Source of the DNA: an uncultured Lachnospiraceae bacterium
GTDB taxonomy: Bacteria; Bacillota; Clostridia; Lachnospirales; Lachnospiraceae
Length of the DNA stretch: 64,000 bases
NCBI GenBank assembly: GCA_904395885.1
Contig: CAJFOF010000001.1
Location: forward strand, 1-64,000
Direction: 5' to 3'
The notes beneath the pieces were generated by a model. That model was not told where the DNA came from, searched no databases, and worked only from the letters and a program-made list of their open reading frames with translations. Positions 53,601 through 62,562 of this stretch are shown here, in pieces (within the stretch, counting starts at the first letter, position 1; each line of letters opens with the position of its first letter). Position numbers and translations under genes: made by a program.

Positions 53601-54338
53601 TTACCGCTCATCCGTATCCCAGTTGTGGTAAACCGCCTGCACGTCGTCATCCTCGTCTAACAGATCCAGAGTGCGGTTCAGCTTCTTGATATCCTCCTCA
53701 CTGGTCAGCTCTACCCAGGTCTGGGGAATCATGGTCACATCTGCCTGTGCCATGGGAATTCCCGCGGCCTCTAAAGCCTCTCTCACCTGGCTGAAGTCAT
53801 CTGGTCCGGTCAGGACCTCATAGCTGTCCTCTTCCTCTGAAAAGTCCTCCGCGCCAGCATCCAGAGCCATCATCATCAGTTCGTCAGCATCCATGTCGCA
53901 GTCTTCTTTTGCAATAATGATCTGTCCCTTTTTATCAAAGAGATAAGATACGCATCCTGGGGTTCCTACGTTTCCGCCGCCCTTGGTAAATGCGCTTCTG
54001 ACATTGGCTGCCGTACGGTTCTTGTTATCGGTAAGCGCGTCTACAATGATTGCAACGCCGCTGGGGCCATATCCTTCATAGGTGATCACTTCATAATTGA
54101 CGGCATTGGCGTCTCCTGCAGCCTTTTTAATTCCTCTGTCAATGGTATCATTCGGCATATTGTTGGCTTTTGCCTTCGCGATCACATCGCGCAGCTTGCT
54201 GTTATTTGCCGGATCCGGTCCGCCTTCCTTTACGGCAACAGCGATTTCACGGCCAATTACAGTGAAAATCTTTCCTTTTGCTGCATCGTTCTTTTCTTTC
54301 TTATGCTTGATATTTGCGAACTTTGAATGTCCTGACAT
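53601..54338 (-). CDS. YebC/PmpR-family protein
   Basis: 245 residues. Starts [32 protein letters not shown], the family hallmark, with [26 protein letters not shown] in the middle. Members act as transcriptional regulators or, in recent work, as ribosome-associated factors that help translate proline-rich stretches. AAGGAG precedes the ATG. Monocistronic with a downstream terminator. Confidence 0.95.
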   Translation of the reverse strand: MSGHSKFANIKHKKEKNDAAKGKIFTVIGREIAVAVKEGGPDPANNSKLRDVIAKAKANNMPNDTIDRGIKKAAGDANAVNYEVITYEGYGPSGVAIIVDALTDNKNRTAANVRSAFTKGGGNVGTPGCVSYLFDKKGQIIIAKEDCDMDADELMMMALDAGAEDFSEEEDSYEVLTGPDDFSQVREALEAAGIPMAQADVTMIPQTWVELTSEEDIKKLNRTLDLLDEDDDVQAVYHNWDTDER

Positions 54339-54398
54339 AAAATAACAACTCCTTCTTCTCTATCTTCAGTGTCAACATCTTTTCTATCTTATCACTAT

Positions 54399-55376
54399 TT
54401 ACTGGCTTTCGCAAGTAGGAACCGAGAAAGAAGACAGAATCTCTGCGGCTATGCCGCGTCCTTCCTCCTCGCCATCTTTCATCAGAATCTGCACCTGCCA
54501 GAAATGCCCGCCGCAGTACAGCGCGTAGCGCTCTTCGTATCCGTATTCTGCATCCTGATCCGTATATCTTACCTGAATATGGTAATAGGATGCCTCCGGA
54601 TCGTTGGCAGAATCCGCCAGACCGGCCTGGAAATCAGTGATTTCAAAGTTGCTGCTGATCCCTGTATTTAAAATCAGCTCCTCACACGCTTCCTCCGTAT
54701 CAATGTAGGGGTAGACCTCTTCCGCTTCTTCTCCGCTCATCTGGATTACCATCACCATCCCCCCGTTTCCGGTAAAGGTACTGATACCGGAGTCCCCGCC
54801 TTCAAGCTGTCTCCAGCTTCCATCCGGGAATGTGATACGAAATCCGTTCTGCTGTCCTGTCTGGTCGAAGGTCCAGGGTTCTCTGGAATATTCATAAGCA
54901 GAAGCCACGTCGCTGTAAGGAATAAAGGCTGACCAGACCCCGTCCTGCTTCACAAAAATGGTGTTGGACTCTCCTTCAGAGCGGGTATAAATCTCCGCCC
55001 CCTCTTTGATTCCCATTGCCTCAAAATCCTCCTGAGGTCTGGAATCCGTCTCTGCATCTACGGTTCCCGTCAGAGAGTAGTCCTGGGGTGTCTCCGCAAA
55101 CTCTGCATCGTATGCCCAGATGTACAGAGTTCCGCCCACCATGACCATTGCATCCCTCAGGGCCGGCTGTCCTGCCGTTTCCAAGCTGGTTTCGGTTTCC
55201 GTCTCCGCCTCAGTCGTCTCCGGCTGTTCAGAAGAAGTCTCCGCTGCAGTTTCTGCACCAGAAGAAACCTCCACTTCTCCTCTTTCCCCAAAGAAACAGC
55301 CGCTCAGTCCTAGCACTGCCATCCCGCAGACTGCCAGCACACTTCCAATTGCTTTCTTTCTCCAGTTTTGTCTCAT
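54399..55376 (-). CDS. lipoprotein of unknown function
   Basis: 325 residues from the ATG at 55376 (AAAGGAGTATTGG upstream). Lipobox LSGC (Cys about 26) after a hydrophobic signal. A Glu/Thr/Ser-rich linker (about 35-70) leads to a mature domain (about 75-325) with no family I recognise; the C-terminal third has a YYHIQVRYTDQDAEYGYEERYALYCGGHFWQVQI segment that looks like a beta-rich ligand-binding fold. Its start overlaps the MATE gene stop in ATGA, so the two are coupled, possibly as a membrane-plus-surface pair. Confidence 0.7.
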   Translation of the reverse strand: MRQNWRKKAIGSVLAVCGMAVLGLSGCFFGERGEVEVSSGAETAAETSSEQPETTEAETETETSLETAGQPALRDAMVMVGGTLYIWAYDAEFAETPQDYSLTGTVDAETDSRPQEDFEAMGIKEGAEIYTRSEGESNTIFVKQDGVWSAFIPYSDVASAYEYSREPWTFDQTGQQNGFRITFPDGSWRQLEGGDSGISTFTGNGGMVMVIQMSGEEAEEVYPYIDTEEACEELILNTGISSNFEITDFQAGLADSANDPEASYYHIQVRYTDQDAEYGYEERYALYCGGHFWQVQILMKDGEEEGRGIAAEILSSFSVPTCESQ

Positions 55377-56761
55377 CCAATACTCCTTTCCAGTGAAGTT
55401 TCCATCTTTTCTGTTCCAAATAAAACTGACAATTTCCTTAGGCAACTATGAAAGGCCGGTACCAAAAACAAATCTGCACAGATCCAGGCCACAGGACTGC
55501 CAATGCAGACCACAGGGTATCCAAATATGGGCACCAGACAGAAGCCAACTACAGACCGGCCTACCATCTCACAGACACCGGCCAGAATCGCGAATTTGCT
55601 GTACCCCATTCCCTGAATTGAGAACCGCAGCACATTGACCAGCACCAACGGAATAAAGAACAGGCTGTTTCCCACCAGATACATCCATGACTGATCCAGA
55701 ATCACCGTTTCCCCTGCATCCACAAATAAAAGCGCAATGGACTTGCCAAAAAAGAACAGAATGACAAATGCCGCTAATGAATATACGAATCCAATCATGT
55801 TGGCATACCTTGCGCCCACTCTGACCCGATCCAGCTTCCCCGCACCGACATTCTGTCCTGCCCATGTCGCCATGGTTCCTCCCAGAGCATCAAAGGGCGT
55901 ACAGAAAAACATGGATACCCGGCTTCCCGCCGTAACGGCCGCCACAGCCATGGAACCAAGGGAATTCACTGCTGCCTGAAGAATCACATTTCCGATTGCG
56001 GTAATCGAATATTGAAAGCCCATGGGGAATCCCATTCCACAGAGCACCGCTATTTTCGACCTGTCGATCCGCCTTTCCTCTCTTGTCATTCTTAAAATCG
56101 AATACTTATAGCGCATGAAGACCAGACACAGTGCTCCTGAAACCCCCTGAGAAAATACCGTGGCGTAAGCCGCTCCCGCCGGCCCCATTTTCAATACAAT
56201 AATCGTAAATAGATCAAGGCCGATATTTAACAGAGATGCCAGCAAAAGAAAATATACTGGCGTTTTGCTGTCTCCCAGGGAACGTATGATTCCCGAAGTC
56301 ATATTGTAGAGAAATGTGGTGGGAATCCCCAGGAAAATAATGAAAATATAGCTGTACGCCTGGTCAATAATATCGCCTGGAGTCTTCATCCAAATCAGAA
56401 TATTCATACACAGAGCTGATACCACCGCTGTCAGTATGACAGCTACTGCGATGGAAAGCCAAGCTGCATTCGCCACAAATCTCCGAAGGCCGGAATAATC
56501 TCTTGCCCCGAATTTTTGCGCCACCGGTATTGCAAAACCATTGCACACTCCGATGCAGAACCCATTTATCATAAAATTAATAGAAGCTGTGGAGCCAACG
56601 GCAGCCAGGGCTGTTACCCCCAGATACTTTCCTACAATAATTGTATCTGCCATGCTGTAGAACTGTTGAAATAAAAGCCCCAGAAACATCGGAACTGCAA
56701 ATTCCAGAATAAGCTTCAGAGGACTTCCCTCAGTCATATCTTTCATTTTCTCCTGTGCCAT
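55373..56761 (-). CDS. MATE-family efflux transporter
   Basis: 462 residues with about twelve membrane helices. Typical segments: EGSPLKLILEFAVPMFLGLLFQQFY at the start, MADTIIVGKYLGVTALAAVG (helix 1-2) and a second-half counterpart MAVAAVTAGSRVSMFFCTPFDALGGTMATWAGQN. Exports cationic drugs or metabolites by Na+ or H+ antiport; substrate unknown. The ATG at 56761 was chosen over a GTG one codon upstream. Coupled to the downstream lipoprotein. Confidence 0.92.
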   Translation of the reverse strand: MAQEKMKDMTEGSPLKLILEFAVPMFLGLLFQQFYSMADTIIVGKYLGVTALAAVGSTASINFMINGFCIGVCNGFAIPVAQKFGARDYSGLRRFVANAAWLSIAVAVILTAVVSALCMNILIWMKTPGDIIDQAYSYIFIIFLGIPTTFLYNMTSGIIRSLGDSKTPVYFLLLASLLNIGLDLFTIIVLKMGPAGAAYATVFSQGVSGALCLVFMRYKYSILRMTREERRIDRSKIAVLCGMGFPMGFQYSITAIGNVILQAAVNSLGSMAVAAVTAGSRVSMFFCTPFDALGGTMATWAGQNVGAGKLDRVRVGARYANMIGFVYSLAAFVILFFFGKSIALLFVDAGETVILDQSWMYLVGNSLFFIPLVLVNVLRFSIQGMGYSKFAILAGVCEMVGRSVVGFCLVPIFGYPVVCIGSPVAWICADLFLVPAFHSCLRKLSVLFGTEKMETSLERSIG

Positions 56762-56871
56762 CACACGTAATCCTTTCTTCTCCAGTTACTTGCGCCCGTT
56801 CCGGCGCGCCTTATTATCATACATCAACTTTGTGATTTTGCAACAGGATTTTTTCCTAAATGATACAAGAA

Positions 56872-56890
56872 AACGCGCCAAAGACGCGTT
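56872..56890 (-). terminator. terminator of the CNNM-type gene
   Basis: AACGCG (56872-56877) pairs with CGCGTT (56885-56890); the minus-strand transcript continues TTTTC. Confidence 0.6.
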
Positions 56891-56910
56891 CTCTCCAAGT
56901 ATCTTAAAAC

Positions 56911-58272
56911 CTATGTTTCTTCTGGTTCCCTCTCTTCTTCTGTCTCTTTTCGGACAACCCGCACAGACTGAATCATTTTGTTGCCCACTTTCAAAATCTG
57001 AAACTCATATCCAAAACATTCCACCACCGGATTCTCTCCTTCATCGGGAATCCGTCCCAATTTCGAAATCAGAAAGCCATTAATCGTATCGTACAGTTCC
57101 TCATCCTCTTCGTCAAATTCAATTCCCAGAACACCGGATACCTCATCCAAAGGCGCCATGCCGCTGAGTACAAAGCTTCCATCTTCTTGAGCCGCAATGA
57201 AATCTTCGTCCACATCGTATTCATCCAGAATATTTCCTACGATCTCTTCCAGAATATCTTCCATAGTAACCAGGCCGGCCGTCTGACCGTATTCATCCAC
57301 CACAATCTCCAGATGGATCTTTTTGGACTGCATTTCTTTAAACAGCGTGTCCAGGTTTCTCGTCTCCGGAATAAAATGGGCCTCTCTCAAAAGCTGCGGT
57401 ATCTTCTCCAGAGGCCTGTCTCTGTATTCAGGTCTCTCAAAAAACAGAACAGCATCCCTCATATGTAAGATTCCGATAATATCATCCACATCTTCTCTAT
57501 ACACTGGATATCGGGAATTGCTCCCCTCTTTCAGAATAAACTGCAAAGCCTCTCTTAACGGCATTGTACCGTCCAGAGCAACTATATTTTTCCGGTGGGT
57601 CATAACGTCCTCTGCGTTCTTGTCTCCCATCTCAAAAATATTGGTTATCATCTCAGCCTCGTCGGCTTCCAGAACCCCCTGCTCATGGCCCTCATTGACC
57701 ATAGACATGATCTCTTCCTCTGTCACATTATCGTCAGATATATTGCTGTCGATTCCGGCTAATTTCAGCAACAGATCAGAAATTCCCTCCATAACTGCTG
57801 TGACCGGCAGGCAGATCTTCATAAACACATTTACCACAGGCAAAAGGGTTAATCCCCATCTCTCAGGGTTTCTGGCTGCCAGCTTTCTTGGAATGATAAC
57901 GCCCAAGACAATCAAAAGAATCAGAAAAATCAGGGCGGTTACGACCACGCAGACAGGCGTCAGCCAAATCATGTTCAGAGAGAACCGGCTGCTCAGCATA
58001 TACGCCGCATTGAAGGCTGTCTGACCCAGAATGCAGAAGCCGGCTGCCAGTCCTATCGCATGGACCACCAGATGAAACGTATTGAGAAAGCGTTTCGGCT
58101 GGTCTGCCACCTTCAGCAGCTTCTTTTTCTGAGAATCTCCCTCCTCAGCCTCCTCTTCCAGCTTGGGCACATTCAGATTCTGGATTGCAGATTCAAATCC
58201 ATAAAATACCGCACTCAGTATCAGGAAAATGATAAACAGCACTATACTGGCGGGCGAATAACCATCGTCCAT
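56911..58272 (-). CDS. CNNM/CorB-type hemolysin-family protein
   Basis: 453 residues. Four N-terminal membrane segments (DUF21 domain, about 5-190), a CBS pair (about 215-340: MTHRKNIVALDGTM, ILHMRDAVLFF, IVVDEYGQTAGLVTMEDILEEIVGNI) and a C-terminal CorC_HlyC domain (about 360-440). Relatives transport Mg2+ or Co2+; the older name hemolysin is misleading. The start is at an ATG 13 nt after AAGGAG, with an out-of-frame ATG in between. Convergent with no partner. Confidence 0.9.
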   Translation of the reverse strand: MDDGYSPASIVLFIIFLILSAVFYGFESAIQNLNVPKLEEEAEEGDSQKKKLLKVADQPKRFLNTFHLVVHAIGLAAGFCILGQTAFNAAYMLSSRFSLNMIWLTPVCVVVTALIFLILLIVLGVIIPRKLAARNPERWGLTLLPVVNVFMKICLPVTAVMEGISDLLLKLAGIDSNISDDNVTEEEIMSMVNEGHEQGVLEADEAEMITNIFEMGDKNAEDVMTHRKNIVALDGTMPLREALQFILKEGSNSRYPVYREDVDDIIGILHMRDAVLFFERPEYRDRPLEKIPQLLREAHFIPETRNLDTLFKEMQSKKIHLEIVVDEYGQTAGLVTMEDILEEIVGNILDEYDVDEDFIAAQEDGSFVLSGMAPLDEVSGVLGIEFDEEDEELYDTINGFLISKLGRIPDEGENPVVECFGYEFQILKVGNKMIQSVRVVRKETEEEREPEET

Positions 58273-58366
58273 TGGACCATCAACACTCCTTTTTTAGAAT
58301 ATAGCAAGCTCTATCATACCATCTTTCCAAATATTCGTCAATGGCGCCAAAAGGCCGGAACCGGAT

Positions 58367-58714
58367 TTATGTATCCAGTTCCAGACTTATTTTTAGGGCA
58401 TAGTCCACCTTTTTTTGAAGCTCTCCGTCAATCCGGCATATTTTTTCTTTGAGGCGCTGCTTATCAATGGTTCTGAGCTGCTCCAGCAAAATCACCGAAT
58501 CCTTTACCATATTACAGTGGCGGGCGTCCAGCTCCACATGAGTCGGTAATTTTGCTTTATTCATTCTGGAAGTAATCGCCGCGCAGATTACGGTGGGGCT
58601 ATGCTTGTTCCCTACATCGTTCTGAATAATCAGCACCGGCCGGATTCCTCCCTGCTCAGATCCGACCACTGGCCTTAGATCAGCATAATAGATATCTCCG
58701 CGTCTGATGATCAC
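58367..58714 (-). CDS. MazF/NdoA-type endoribonuclease toxin
   Basis: 115 residues. PemK/MazF fold: [33 protein letters not shown] at the start, [20 protein letters not shown] in the middle and [16 protein letters not shown] near the end, matching EndoA/NdoA of Firmicutes that cleave mRNA at specific sites. It starts with GTG, preceded by AGGAG inside a hairpin. No antitoxin frame lies in the 107 nt upstream before alr. The alr-ndoA order is as in Bacillus but the ndoAI gene is missing here. Confidence 0.9.
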   Translation of the reverse strand: MIIRRGDIYYADLRPVVGSEQGGIRPVLIIQNDVGNKHSPTVICAAITSRMNKAKLPTHVELDARHCNMVKDSVILLEQLRTIDKQRLKEKICRIDGELQKKVDYALKISLELDT

Positions 58715-58727
58715 GTTTTCACTCTCC

Positions 58728-58742
58728 TATCCTTCGGATAGT
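58728..58742. promoter_or_regulatory. hairpin at the mazF ribosome site
   Basis: CTATCC-TTC-GGATAG, perfect 6-bp arms, adjoining the AGGAG of mazF on the minus strand. It could limit translation of the toxin. Confidence 0.5.
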
Positions 58743-58821
58743 ATTGACATAAACCGCTGGGTGTATACATTAAAAACGGTCACATGATACTTTATGCGAA
58801 GATATAAGCTGCTGTGCAGCC

Positions 58822-59997
58822 TTACGAATTCAGGCAGGCGGCGGTCTCAGTCAGGACGCCGTTTCGGATATAAGCCCTTGGCACACGTTTTCCAATTCCA
58901 CATAAAATTTCGTAGTGAAATCTTCCGGACAGAGCGGCCATCTCTTCTGCCGTCAGTTCTATTTTCCCAGATTTTCCCAAGAGGACGGCCGTCGTTCCCT
59001 CTTCAGCTTCCGGAATATCTGTCACATCCACCATAAACTGATCCATACAGACTCTTCCCAAAATCGGCGCTCTCTTTCCGTCTATCAGAACGTATCCTTT
59101 GCCGGACAGGGACCGGGGATATCCATCCCCGTAGCCTGCGGCAACCGTCGCTACTCTGGTAGGTTTTTCCGCTTTGAAAGTTCCGCCATAGCTGACCTCT
59201 TCTCCTGCTTCAATATTCTTAATATATGTAATTCTTGCCTTCCAGGAAAGAGCCGGATTCAACTGCACAGCCTTGTGATCCACCTCGTCGGAAGGATACA
59301 GTCCATAGATCGATATGCCGGCCCGGACCATATCCAGGGCCGTACCGATTCCATCGATAATTCCTGCACTGTTGGCACAGTGGCAAACCGGGATCCGAAC
59401 GCCCCTCTCCGCCAAAAGCCTGTTAAAATACAGATATTTCTCATACTGGCAGCCAGCCGCTGTCTTATCTGCCTCATCCGCCCTGGCAAAATGAGTAAAA
59501 AGTCCCTCGATCTCCAAGCCCGGCAAGCCGGCCAGAGATGCCACCATATCAGCAGCCTCGACAGTGGGCTTCATGCCGATCCGATTCATCCCCGTGTCCA
59601 ACGCCAGATGAATTTTCCCTGTCTTTTTTAATTCTGCTGCTATTTCTGCAAAACGTCGGATCGCCGACTCCGTAAACATAGCGGGCCTGATGTCCTCCTC
59701 AATCAATTGACGGTAACGGCATTCTGCCACGGGTCCCAGTATTAAAATGGGTTTTTCGATTCCATGGCGCCTCAGCTCAAGCGCCTCATCCGCCGCTGCC
59801 ACAGCATACCCTTCCACATAAGGGTCGATGGCACCTGCAACCTGGACGGCGCCGTGGCCATAGGCATCAGTTTTAATCACACCGATCATCCCTGTTTTTT
59901 CCGGGAGATTCTTTTTCATTTCTTCCATATTCTGTCCAATGGCATCCAAATTCACCTCTGCCCATGTTCTGTCATAAATCCAGTCTGAATGCTCCAT
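58822..59997 (-). CDS. alr: alanine racemase
   Basis: 391 residues. Makes D-alanine for peptidoglycan. PLP lysine is Lys42 in VIKTDAYGHGA; LDTGMNRIGMKP, HCANSAGIID and the second-site tyrosine region EEVSYGGTF and GRVCMDQFMVDVTD are intact. GGAGGAAAGAAAA precedes the ATG. It lies between nnr and mazF on the same strand, a common Firmicute order. Confidence 0.95.
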   Translation of the reverse strand: MEHSDWIYDRTWAEVNLDAIGQNMEEMKKNLPEKTGMIGVIKTDAYGHGAVQVAGAIDPYVEGYAVAAADEALELRRHGIEKPILILGPVAECRYRQLIEEDIRPAMFTESAIRRFAEIAAELKKTGKIHLALDTGMNRIGMKPTVEAADMVASLAGLPGLEIEGLFTHFARADEADKTAAGCQYEKYLYFNRLLAERGVRIPVCHCANSAGIIDGIGTALDMVRAGISIYGLYPSDEVDHKAVQLNPALSWKARITYIKNIEAGEEVSYGGTFKAEKPTRVATVAAGYGDGYPRSLSGKGYVLIDGKRAPILGRVCMDQFMVDVTDIPEAEEGTTAVLLGKSGKIELTAEEMAALSGRFHYEILCGIGKRVPRAYIRNGVLTETAACLNS

Positions 59998-60033
59998 TTT
60001 TTCTTTCCTCCGTTTTTCCGTCTCTTTTTTAAA

Positions 60034-61575
60034 TCATTCTTCCTGCCTCATAACTCTGCCCAGAGCGTCGGCAAGCTCCCCAGCCAAGAGACCGTAAGCT
60101 CCGCCTTCTCTCCGCAGCAAATCTCCGGCAAGCCCGTGGAGATATACGCCTAAAAAAGCCCCTTCTGCCGGTTCCATTCCCTGGGCACAGAGGGCCGCAA
60201 TGGCTCCTGTCAGCACATCACCGGAACCGGCCTTTGCCATGGCGCTGTTGCCGCTGGTGTTCAGGAAAAGCCTTCCCTCCCGGTCTGCCGCAGCCGTAGC
60301 TGCATCTTTCAAAACACAGGTAATTCCATAGCGCCGCGCATATCCGGAAGCCGCCTCTGCTATATTTTCCTGAAGATCCTTTATCGTCTGCCCTGTAAGG
60401 CGCGCCATCTCCCCCATATGGGGCGTAATAATCACGCTATCTGTATAAAACCGGGTCATCTCCGGATTCGCCGCAATCGTATTCAGTCCGTCGGCGTCCA
60501 ATATAATTGCAGAGCAGGCGGCGGAAAGAACTGCCGGAACCAGGTTCCTGACGTAAGGTTCTGTTCCAAGTCCCGGTCCTAAAACCACCGCATCAGCCCA
60601 GACACACTGTTCTTCCAGAAAGCGGCCGAATCTTTCTGGTTCTTCTTCCACTGCCTCAATCTCATAGGTGCTGATAATCGCTTCAGGAATCTGACTCTGC
60701 AAGATCTGCCTGTTAGCCTCCGGCGTCAAAATCTTCACCAGCCCTGCTCCGCACCGGTAAGCCGCCTTTGCACTCAGGTAAGCCGCTCCACTCATATTGA
60801 CCGATCCGGCCACAATTAGGACGTGGCCAAAGGTTCCTTTATTTGAGTAAGCCGGCCGTTTGGGAATCAGATTCAGATCCTCCGGCCCATAAGAAAAAGC
60901 AGTCTGTTTGCTCTCCCCTGATTGTTCCACAGCTTTCTGAAAACTGATCTGGGGAAATCCGATATCGCCAATGACCACCGTTCCGGCAAAATCCCTGCCC
61001 GGATACAGAACTGTCCCCCTCTTTTCCCATCCAAACGTCACGGTCACATCTGCTTTTAGAGCGATTCCCATCATCCGGCCGGTATCAGAATGGATTCCAG
61101 AGGGCATGTCCACTGCCACTGTCAGTTCTTTTTCCTGTCCCTTCAGCATCTCAAGGAATCTACGGTAATCTCCTTCTACATTTCTTGCAAGCCCCACTCC
61201 GAAAACTCCGTCGATCAGAACCTGGCAGCGCCCAGGAATAAAGTCCGTCCATTCTGTCACCGGAATCCCCAGCTTTTCTGCAATAGACCTCTGAAGGCGG
61301 CACTCTTCCGTTTCTCTCTCTCTGTTCCCGCACAAAAGCACCGTCACATAATAACCATCCAAAAACAACATTCTGGCAGCCGCAATCGCGTCTGCTCCAT
61401 TGTTCCCCGTACCGCAGGCAGCCCAGACGAAGGCGCCTTTCTGCACCCTCTTTCTCACCTCATCTGCCACGCAGCAGGCCGCTCTCTCCTGAAGGACCAG
61501 AGACGGGATCCCAATCTCCTCGATGGTGTATCTGTCAATTGCCTTCATCTGTTCTCCTGTCACCAGACTCCGCAT
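60034..61575 (-). CDS. nnr: bifunctional NAD(P)H-hydrate epimerase / ADP-dependent NAD(P)H-hydrate dehydratase
   Basis: 513 residues from the ATG at 61575 (GGGAGGAGTGGCT upstream). The N-terminal epimerase (about 1-215) has GTGNNGADAIAAARML and DGVFGVGLARNV; the C-terminal dehydratase (about 230-513) has VLIVAGSVNMSGAAYLSAKAAYRCGAGLV, GPGLGTEP and the GSGDVLTGAIAALCAQG motif. Repairs damaged NADH and NADPH. 36 nt before alr, so cotranscribed. Confidence 0.95.
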   Translation of the reverse strand: MRSLVTGEQMKAIDRYTIEEIGIPSLVLQERAACCVADEVRKRVQKGAFVWAACGTGNNGADAIAAARMLFLDGYYVTVLLCGNRERETEECRLQRSIAEKLGIPVTEWTDFIPGRCQVLIDGVFGVGLARNVEGDYRRFLEMLKGQEKELTVAVDMPSGIHSDTGRMMGIALKADVTVTFGWEKRGTVLYPGRDFAGTVVIGDIGFPQISFQKAVEQSGESKQTAFSYGPEDLNLIPKRPAYSNKGTFGHVLIVAGSVNMSGAAYLSAKAAYRCGAGLVKILTPEANRQILQSQIPEAIISTYEIEAVEEEPERFGRFLEEQCVWADAVVLGPGLGTEPYVRNLVPAVLSAACSAIILDADGLNTIAANPEMTRFYTDSVIITPHMGEMARLTGQTIKDLQENIAEAASGYARRYGITCVLKDAATAAADREGRLFLNTSGNSAMAKAGSGDVLTGAIAALCAQGMEPAEGAFLGVYLHGLAGDLLRREGGAYGLLAGELADALGRVMRQEE

Positions 61576-61638
61576 AGCCACTCCTCCCAACATTTCAGCG
61601 GTGCGGCCAGAACCCCGCACCTACTTTGTATGCCAATA

Positions 61639-61676
61639 AATGCCGGAAAGGCGCCTCCGCTGCCCTCACCGGCATT
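61639..61676 (-). terminator. terminator between rex and nnr
   Basis: AATGCCGG (61639-61646) pairs with CCGGCATT (61669-61676), followed on the minus strand by TATTG. Separates rex from nnr. Confidence 0.6.
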
Positions 61677-61712
61677 CTTCCCCTGACCCATTGCCCTGAA
61701 AACAGACATAGA

Positions 61713-62405
61713 TCACTTTTCCTTCTTTTTTTTCGTTTCTTTCTCTTTCTTTTCCCTTTCCTCTTTATCCTGCATACTGCACACCCGGTAAGACAAACGC
61801 ATTAGGCTTTCTGACAGATGAACATTCTCTACCACCACATCGTCCGGCACCACCAGGTCTGTATGGGCAAAATTCCAGATAGCCTTTACTCCTGCCTTAA
61901 TAACCCGATCTGCTATCTCCGGAGCCTTTGTCTTCGGTATTGTCAAAGCTGCTATCTGAACCTCATTTTCCACAATGAACTGCTCCAGATCTTCTACACC
62001 GCGAATCTCAATTCCACGGACTACCAGGCCGATGAGGCGGGGATTAATATCAAACATTCCCTTGATCATAAAACCTCTCTTCTCAAAATTCGCATAATTT
62101 GCAATGGCCTGTCCCAGATTGCCAGCTCCGATAATAATGATATTATGCTGGCGGTCAATTCCTAGAATTTTGGCAATTTCTGTATAGAGATACTTTACAT
62201 TATAGCCATAGCCCTGCTGCCCAAAACCGCCAAAATTGTTCAAGTCCTGACGAATCTGGGATGCAGTTACTTTCATCCGTTTGCTCAGCTCATTGGAGGA
62301 AATGCGTTCTACGCCATCTTCCAGGAGTTCTCCCAGATAACGGTAATACCTGGGCAGCCGTGAAATGACTGCTTTGGAAATCACCTTATCATCCACATTT
62401 TCCAC
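61713..62405 (-). CDS. rex: redox-sensing transcriptional repressor Rex
   Basis: 230 residues from a GTG start. N-terminal winged helix (ISKAVISRLPRYYRYLGELLEDGVERISSNELSKRMKVTASQIRQDLNNFGGFGQQGYGY) and NADH-binding Rossmann domain (IIIGAGNLGQAIANY, about 92-106). It represses fermentation genes until NADH accumulates. The last ~20 residues are an unusual Lys/Glu-rich tail. Its promoter is near-perfect and divergent from the ABC-F gene; no Rex operator is evident there. Confidence 0.95.
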   Translation of the reverse strand: MENVDDKVISKAVISRLPRYYRYLGELLEDGVERISSNELSKRMKVTASQIRQDLNNFGGFGQQGYGYNVKYLYTEIAKILGIDRQHNIIIIGAGNLGQAIANYANFEKRGFMIKGMFDINPRLIGLVVRGIEIRGVEDLEQFIVENEVQIAALTIPKTKAPEIADRVIKAGVKAIWNFAHTDLVVPDDVVVENVHLSESLMRLSYRVCSMQDKEEREKKEKETKKKKEK

Positions 62406-62442
62406 CTGACCTTTCTCTTTCCAATTCTTTTTTCTGACTTCT

Positions 62443-62471
62443 ATTATAAATTTGTGTCAAATTCTTGTCAA
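62443..62471 (-). promoter_or_regulatory. rex promoter
   Basis: TTGACA (62466-62471), 17-nt spacer, TATAAT (62443-62448) on the minus strand. A second TTTGACA lies in the spacer. Confidence 0.85.
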
Positions 62472-62499
62472 ATTGTTTTTTTCTCACAGCATGTACTTC

Positions 62500-62528
62500 T
62501 TGCAAAAAAGACCCCTGTATATTATACT
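62500..62528 (+). promoter_or_regulatory. promoter of the ABC-F gene
   Basis: TTGCAA (62500-62505), 17-nt spacer, TATACT (62523-62528), 34 nt before the ATG. Confidence 0.75.
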
Positions 62529-62562
62529 AAAGCCGTAGTTTTTACGCATTCAGGAGGTTTTT

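Noticed and set aside
58745..58775. A plus-strand TTGACA promoter before alr's end.
   Set aside because: No plus-strand gene follows, and the -10 match at 16 nt (TACATT) is weak.
62443..62528. A Rex operator in the rex/ABC-F gap.
   Set aside because: Only repeated TTTGACA and TTGTCAAATT blocks are seen; no TTGT-N8-ACAA-type palindrome fits well.
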